Of a stretch of 5,026 bases of DNA, positions 1 through 5,026 are shown piece by piece. Both the position numbers and the translations under genes were made by a program. The DNA comes from an uncultured Oscillospiraceae bacterium (lineage in GTDB: Bacteria > Bacillota > Clostridia > Oscillospirales > Acutalibacteraceae), in NCBI GenBank assembly GCA_900552925.1, contig USBH01000135.1, positions 1 through 5,026 of the forward strand, in the 5' to 3' direction. Positions within the stretch are counted from its first letter, which is position 1. Every line of letters begins with the position of its first letter. The notes under the pieces are model-generated. The model was not told where the DNA came from, made no database searches, and was given only the letters and a program-made list of their open reading frames with translations.

Positions 1-48
1 TCTACACCGTCTAATTCGTCGGCAGCGTCAGATGTGTATAAGAGACAG
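1..48 (+). other. Illumina Nextera adapter and i5 index (library artefact)
   Basis: This stretch is synthetic. Bases 1-7 (TCTACAC) match the 3' end of the P5 flow-cell primer. Bases 8-15 (CGTCTAAT) sit exactly where the 8-base i5 index belongs and match the Nextera XT index I know as S510. Bases 16-48 are the 33-base Nextera Read-1 transposase adapter, whose last 19 bases (30-48, AGATGTGTATAAGAGACAG) are the Tn5 mosaic end. The mosaic end points into the contig, so the joined target DNA starts at base 49. Any reading frame that starts or stops inside this block is chimeric. Confidence 0.98.
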
Positions 49-2203
<2,155 letters not shown>

Positions 2204-2230
2204 ATTCTGAAATATCCTTTCTGAAAGCGC

Positions 2231-2250
2231 AAAAAGCCTTTACGGCTTCT
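2231..2250 (-). terminator. Possible weak hairpin with T-run between the phosphatidyltransferase gene and clpE
   Basis: On the minus strand, AGAAGCC (2250-2244) can pair with GGCTTTT (2238-2232) around the loop GTAAA, with one G-T wobble, and a run of five T ends at 2231. The loop holds most of the TAA stop of the upstream gene. The shape resembles a small intrinsic terminator or attenuator. The stem is short and part of the T-run is used in pairing, so termination would be partial at best. No separate promoter or CtsR/CIRCE operator is visible between here and clpE, so readthrough is probably needed to express clpE. Confidence 0.3.
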
Positions 2251-2911
2251 GCTTTTTCGCCCGAATCTCTTCGGGCAGATTCAAATCATATTGGCCGTCC
2301 TTGCTGCGAAGGATCTCGCGAAAGACGCCGAAATACCGCACGAACGTGTACAGCATGAACGCTGCGGTCACGATCAGCGCAATATTGGATACGAGGTTGA
2401 AGATCTCGGTCGGCACCTGCATGAAGCCGTCCATGACGACGATCAGCACCATCGACACGTAGAACAGCGTGGTCGAAACCTTGCCGTACCACTTGGCCGC
2501 GCAGGGCTTCTTGCCGCGGTGCAGCAGGAAGCACGCGCCGCAGAGCATCACGAGCTCTTTTGTGACGAGCAGGAACAGCAGCGGGCAGATCGAGGGGTAG
2601 CGGATCGCGATGCAGACCGCCACCGCGCCCTGCGTCAGCTTGTCGGCCAGCGGGTCCAGCATCTTGCCGAGCTCGGTGATCTGGTTGAAGCGCCGCGCGA
2701 CAAGGCCGTCCAGCGCGTCGGAAAGACCCGAGAGCAGCAGCGCGACGACCGCCGCGGCCAGATGATCCGTGAGGAAGAAGTACGCAAAAAACGGGATGAC
2801 CAGAATGCGAAACACCGACATGGCGTTCGGCACGGTCAGATTCTTGTTGCGCAGCTTTTTTTCACCGGATTTCTCTAAAGACATTTTCATTTCCCTTTCC
2901 TGAATTTCCAT
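2240..2911 (-). CDS. CDP-alcohol phosphatidyltransferase family protein (PgsA-like or cardiolipin-synthase-like)
   Basis: This is an integral membrane enzyme that moves a phosphatidyl group from CDP-diacylglycerol to an alcohol, as in phosphatidylglycerol or cardiolipin synthesis. The family signature D-x2-D-G-x2-A-R-x8-G-x3-D-x3-D is complete (D65, D68, G69, A72-R73, G82, D86, D90, counted from the ATG at 2911); its aspartates bind metal and the CDP moiety. About six hydrophobic segments and the N-terminal LTVPNAMSVFRIL motif are typical. At 223 residues it is slightly longer than usual, owing to charged tails. On the acceptor side, E. coli PgsA has REI..SALR and GKVKT, but here the sequence is KELVMLCGAC and GKVST, so PGP synthase is not assured. 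Start: AAAGGA (2929-2924) lies 12 bases before ATG 2911, like its neighbours. GTG 2920, ATG 2890 and ATG 2884 are alternatives. It is 24 bases after cvpA and 36 before clpE. Confidence 0.9.
   Translation of the reverse strand: MEIQEREMKMSLEKSGEKKLRNKNLTVPNAMSVFRILVIPFFAYFFLTDHLAAAVVALLLSGLSDALDGLVARRFNQITELGKMLDPLADKLTQGAVAVCIAIRYPSICPLLFLLVTKELVMLCGACFLLHRGKKPCAAKWYGKVSTTLFYVSMVLIVVMDGFMQVPTEIFNLVSNIALIVTAAFMLYTFVRYFGVFREILRSKDGQYDLNLPEEIRAKKQKP
2893..2901 (-). promoter_or_regulatory. Second Shine-Dalgarno-like site inside the 5' end of the phosphatidyltransferase gene
   Basis: AGGAAAGGG (2901-2893) lies 7 bases (counting from AGGA) before ATG 2890 and 8 bases (counting from the last G) before ATG 2884. 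It makes either a credible start, shortening the product to 216 or 214 residues. The conserved domain begins further in, so all candidate starts give a full catalytic core. I kept ATG 2911 because its AAAGGA spacing of 12 matches the 11-12 seen for cvpA and clpE. Confidence 0.4.
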
Positions 2912-2935
2912 AATCTCCACATTTCCTTTCAGCCC

Positions 2936-3625
2936 TTACCCGATTAGTAAGTAGGCCGGATTAAATCGGTACAGCGCTTCGGCGAAAACAGATTCGCCGA
3001 GCACCGTCTGGAAGGCGTTCTGGATGTCGGTGCCGAGCATCGGCAGGAACACCTGCACACAGGCCAGGCCGATCCAGAGAAACAGAACCGCAAGCAGGCA
3101 GCCGAACACGGCGCCGAGCACGCTGTTGAGGCCGTGCAGCACCGGCAGCTCGAAGAGGCCGGTCAGCAGCGTCGCAACCGCGCGGATCGCGATCGTCAGC
3201 AGGAGGAAGAGCACGAGCATGGCCAGAACGCGGATCAGGCCGATCAGCATCGGGCTGAGCGCGTTTGTGATGCCCTGCGCGACGCCCTCGGCGCCGCTCT
3301 GCAGCTGCGCCATGACGCTGCCCTCCGTGATGCCGGCGGCGTTCAATGCGCGCTGGATCACGTCCGGGAAATCGCTGAAAACCGTGTCGACGGCGTCCGC
3401 CGCGCCGAGGCCCGCGACGGCCGTGGTGATCTTTTCCTCAAGCGCCGTGCGGAAGAACGCGCTGTAAACCCATTCCGCCGCAGGGCCGCTCAGGACGCCC
3501 GCGCCGATCATCGCAAGCAGCGAGCCGCAGAAGTCCGCGCAGGATTTGATGAATCCCTTTTTCGCGCCGACAACGGCCAGCAGAATGATGACAAGGAGCA
3601 CGCCGGCATCCAAAACAAAGTGCAT
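2936..3625 (-). CDS. CvpA family membrane protein
   Basis: This 229-residue integral membrane protein belongs to the CvpA (colicin V production) family. In enterobacteria CvpA is linked to colicin V export and envelope homeostasis; in Firmicutes its role is not settled. An N-terminal hydrophobic helix containing D6 (about 5-20) runs into the family-typical G20-AKKGF turn, followed by a second helix (about 29-46). A less hydrophobic stretch (about 50-122), probably outside the membrane, precedes two more helices (about 125-148 and 168-194). Between these two lies the second family hallmark, LPVLHGLNSVLGAVFG (160-175). Start: AAGGAG ends 11 bases before the ATG at 3625. The gene follows a predicted promoter and lies 40 bases after the upstream stop codon. 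Its last codons before the stop include CTA and TTA, which are rare in this window. Family assignment is firm; the physiological role is unknown. Confidence 0.9.
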   Translation of the reverse strand: MHFVLDAGVLLVIILLAVVGAKKGFIKSCADFCGSLLAMIGAGVLSGPAAEWVYSAFFRTALEEKITTAVAGLGAADAVDTVFSDFPDVIQRALNAAGITEGSVMAQLQSGAEGVAQGITNALSPMLIGLIRVLAMLVLFLLLTIAIRAVATLLTGLFELPVLHGLNSVLGAVFGCLLAVLFLWIGLACVQVFLPMLGTDIQNAFQTVLGESVFAEALYRFNPAYLLIG

Positions 3626-3654
3626 ATGCAGTTCATCTCCTTTTCAACAAGGTT

Positions 3655-3683
3655 AGTATATCACATCAGGCGGCCGAGGACAA
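3655..3683 (-). promoter_or_regulatory. SigA-type promoter with extended -10, upstream of cvpA
   Basis: On the minus strand, TTGTCC (3683-3678; 4 of 6 to TTGACA) is followed after exactly 17 bases by TATACT (3660-3655; 5 of 6 to TATAAT). TGTGA comes directly before the -10, giving the Gram-positive extended form TRTGnTATAAT. Transcription would start near 3648, leaving a leader of about 23 bases that holds the cvpA ribosome-binding site. The -35 lies inside the last codons of the upstream gene. The promoter would let cvpA, the phosphatidyltransferase and clpE be transcribed apart from the DUF5711-like gene. It is predicted from consensus match only. Confidence 0.6.
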
Positions 3684-4988
3684 CTCCTCCTCGGCGGGAA
3701 TTACCTTAAGATTTTCTTTCCGAATCTCCTGCACGCCCAGCATGTAGACGGTGCTTTCGTCGCCCATCGCGATGCCCTTCGTGTCCGACACATCCTCGCA
3801 GGCCGCCTCGACCCGGCCGGTCGTGAGGTCCACGGACACCACCCGGTCGGCGAGCAGCGCCGCCACCTTGGAGCCGGACGAGGAGAGCCACGCGGCGCGG
3901 CCGGGCAGCGCCGCCTCCACCGGCTGCGCGCTGCTGCCGAAGATCAGCAGCGTGCTGTCGCCGCCGTAGGCGTAGTTCGAAACCGAGACGACCGCGCGCG
4001 AATCGGTCAGGCAGTAGGATGTGACCGTGCGCCCGTCGTAGCTGCAGGACTCAAACGCGAAGCTGCCGTCGCTGACGAGCGCAGCCTGGTCGCCCACGGC
4101 GAGGATGCGGTTGTCCGCGGTCCAGGTCAGGCCGAGCACGAGGTTGTTTTCGCTCTCGTATTCGGCGATCGGCTCGGTCTCGGAGAAATCGAGCACCGTG
4201 ATGCGCGTGACGAGGCTGCCGTTGCGGCTCGTCACCGAGGCGACCGCCCCGCGCGTGCCGTCGCTGTTCAGCGCGACCGCGTTGATGTAGGTATCGGCAA
4301 AATTGTACTGGTACTGCAGGCTGCCGTCCTTATTGTACACGCAGAGCTGCGAGGCCATGTCCGCCGGCTGCAGCGCGAGCGCGAACTTTCCGGAATCGGC
4401 GATGACGCCGGTCGTGATGTCCCCGTTTTCGCTCGTGCCGGAGACCTGCGTGCCCGACACCGTCTCCACCTGATAGCCCGTGCCGCCCATGTTGTAGAGC
4501 AGGTAGCGGTCGCTCGCGGCGGAGACCGCCGGGTTGTTGTAGCTGTGGCGCGCCGTGAAAAGCGTCTTTGCCGAGCTGTTCATCACGGTGAGCGCCGTGT
4601 CGCTGACGACGTAGACGTTGCCGCCGTTCACGCCGAAGTTGCCCGCATCCGCCGCGCTGCCGACGAGCTCCGCCGGGTAGCCGTCGCCGAAGCCGAGGCC
4701 GACCGCCTTGGTGCGGATCCAGTTGCCGATGTTGCCCGGCGTGAGGTTCTCCCAGTTCTCGATCACGAGCAGGACCACGATCGCCGCGAGCAGAACCGCC
4801 GCGATTTTATAGACCGCCTTCGAGACGCGCGGCGGCGGCGCCTTCTGCAGCGCCGGATGCTCGACCGCGTCGGGCGCGTCCGGACCGCCGCTTTCCGGCA
4901 GCTCCGTCTCCTGCAGGTCCGGCTGCGTCTCCGGCGCCGCGGCGTGCCGGCCGGCCTGCCGCTTAAAGAATTTTCGCTTTTTCGCCAT
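3666..4988 (-). CDS. DUF5711-like membrane-anchored protein with beta-propeller-like outer domain
   Basis: This is a 440-residue protein of unknown function. The N-terminus is basic (KKRKFFKR, 3-10), followed by a Pro/acid-rich cytoplasmic stretch (about 15-57). One transmembrane helix (about 60-76) comes next, with positive charges before it, so the bulk should lie outside the cell. From about 105 to 430 the sequence alternates short hydrophobic beta-strands with turns rich in G, D, N and S, and lines of the type 'variable name, value, comparison with text' (LCVYNKDGSLQYQY, RITVLDFSE, RVVSVDLTTGRVEA). This is the pattern of a WD40/PQQ-like propeller. Arrangement and length fit the DUF5711 family of Clostridia, from memory. 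Start ATG 4988 has a GGGGAT-like ribosome-binding site 8 bases upstream, close to the contig edge at 5002. No catalytic motif is visible. It is the first gene of the visible set; any upstream promoter is cut off. Confidence 0.8.
   Translation of the reverse strand: MAKKRKFFKRQAGRHAAAPETQPDLQETELPESGGPDAPDAVEHPALQKAPPPRVSKAVYKIAAVLLAAIVVLLVIENWENLTPGNIGNWIRTKAVGLGFGDGYPAELVGSAADAGNFGVNGGNVYVVSDTALTVMNSSAKTLFTARHSYNNPAVSAASDRYLLYNMGGTGYQVETVSGTQVSGTSENGDITTGVIADSGKFALALQPADMASQLCVYNKDGSLQYQYNFADTYINAVALNSDGTRGAVASVTSRNGSLVTRITVLDFSETEPIAEYESENNLVLGLTWTADNRILAVGDQAALVSDGSFAFESCSYDGRTVTSYCLTDSRAVVSVSNYAYGGDSTLLIFGSSAQPVEAALPGRAAWLSSSGSKVAALLADRVVSVDLTTGRVEAACEDVSDTKGIAMGDESTVYMLGVQEIRKENLKVIPAEEELSSAA
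3673..3695 (-). repeat. Perfect 8-bp inverted repeat at the 3' end of the DUF5711-like gene
   Basis: GCCGAGGA (3673-3680, plus strand) and TCCTCGGC (3688-3695) are perfect reverse complements around a 7-base loop. In the minus-strand mRNA this makes a GC-rich hairpin within the codons for AEEELSSA, five bases before the stop codon. No T-run follows, so it is not a classic intrinsic terminator. It could slow 3' exonuclease decay or be a chance result of the GAG/GCC codons. The -35 hexamer of the predicted cvpA promoter lies across one arm and the loop. Confidence 0.5.
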
Positions 4989-5002
4989 ATTGGATCATCC
5001 CC

Positions 5003-5026
5003 CTGTCTCTTATACACATCTGACGC
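5003..5026 (-). other. Nextera transposase adapter read-through (library artefact)
   Basis: CTGTCTCTTATACACATCT (5003-5021) is the reverse complement of the Tn5 mosaic end, and GACGC continues into the Read-1 side of the adapter. The block is the exact reverse complement of bases 25-48. Its orientation places the transposon side outside the contig, as expected for tagmentation. Genomic sequence ends at 5002. Minus-strand frames starting MYKRQ in this region begin in adapter. Confidence 0.98.

Noticed and set aside
2204..2239. CtsR or CIRCE heat-shock operator before clpE
   Set aside because: I looked for GGTCAAA direct repeats and for TTAGCACTC/GAGTGCTAA and saw neither; there is also no good -35/-10 pair.
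2291..2878. 195-codon plus-strand frame opposite the phosphatidyltransferase
   Set aside because: Complement-frame shadow, rich in R, D, H and Q, ending where a TTA leucine codon of the real gene occurs.
3134..3709. 191-codon plus-strand frame opposite cvpA
   Set aside because: It is codon-aligned with cvpA and has an A/R/D/Q-rich composition typical of antisense shadows in GC-rich genes; it also runs across the intergenic promoter.
4763..5017. Minus-strand frame starting MYKRQ
   Set aside because: The start lies in the adapter and the product is an Arg-rich frame shadow of the DUF5711-like gene.

Overview
This is a short metagenome-style contig, GC-rich by eye, from what looks like a Gram-positive Firmicute of the class Clostridia, probably an uncultured Oscillospirales/Ruminococcaceae-type gut bacterium. 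The lineage call is inference. It rests on the protein families together: a zinc-finger Clp ATPase starting MMMCTRCKKRPA, a DUF5711-like anchored protein and a Firmicute-style CvpA. Strong AAAGGA/AAGGAG ribosome-binding sites and a TRTGnTATAAT-type extended -10 also fit. There is no rRNA, tRNA, CRISPR array or insertion sequence.

The ends of the window are not biological. Bases 1-48 are Illumina Nextera library sequence: the tail of P5, an 8-base i5 index, then the Read-1 transposase adapter. Bases 5003-5026 are the reverse complement of part of the same adapter. Together they mimic a 24-bp terminal inverted repeat with a Tn5 mosaic end, but they are untrimmed adapter. Genomic sequence runs only from 49 to 5002.

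All four real genes lie on the minus strand and read right to left: (1) 4988-3666, a single-pass membrane protein with a beta-propeller-like outer domain (DUF5711-like); (2) 3625-2936, a CvpA-family membrane protein; (3) 2911-2240, a CDP-alcohol phosphatidyltransferase (PgsA-like or cardiolipin-synthase-like); (4) 2203 to the contig edge, a ClpE-type AAA+ unfoldase that has lost its C-terminus. Gaps between genes are 24-40 bases, so this looks like one transcription unit. A good internal SigA-type promoter (TTGTCC-17-TGATATACT) sits just before cvpA and could drive cvpA, the phosphatidyltransferase and clpE apart from the first gene. A small hairpin with a T-run lies between the phosphatidyltransferase and clpE.

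The genes share an envelope and stress theme: two membrane proteins of unclear role, a phospholipid-synthesis enzyme and a protein quality-control ATPase. I found no convincing new system. The points most worth checking are the adapter-derived ends and the false protein tail they create, the altered acceptor-side motif of the phosphatidyltransferase, and the internal promoter nested in a hairpin.
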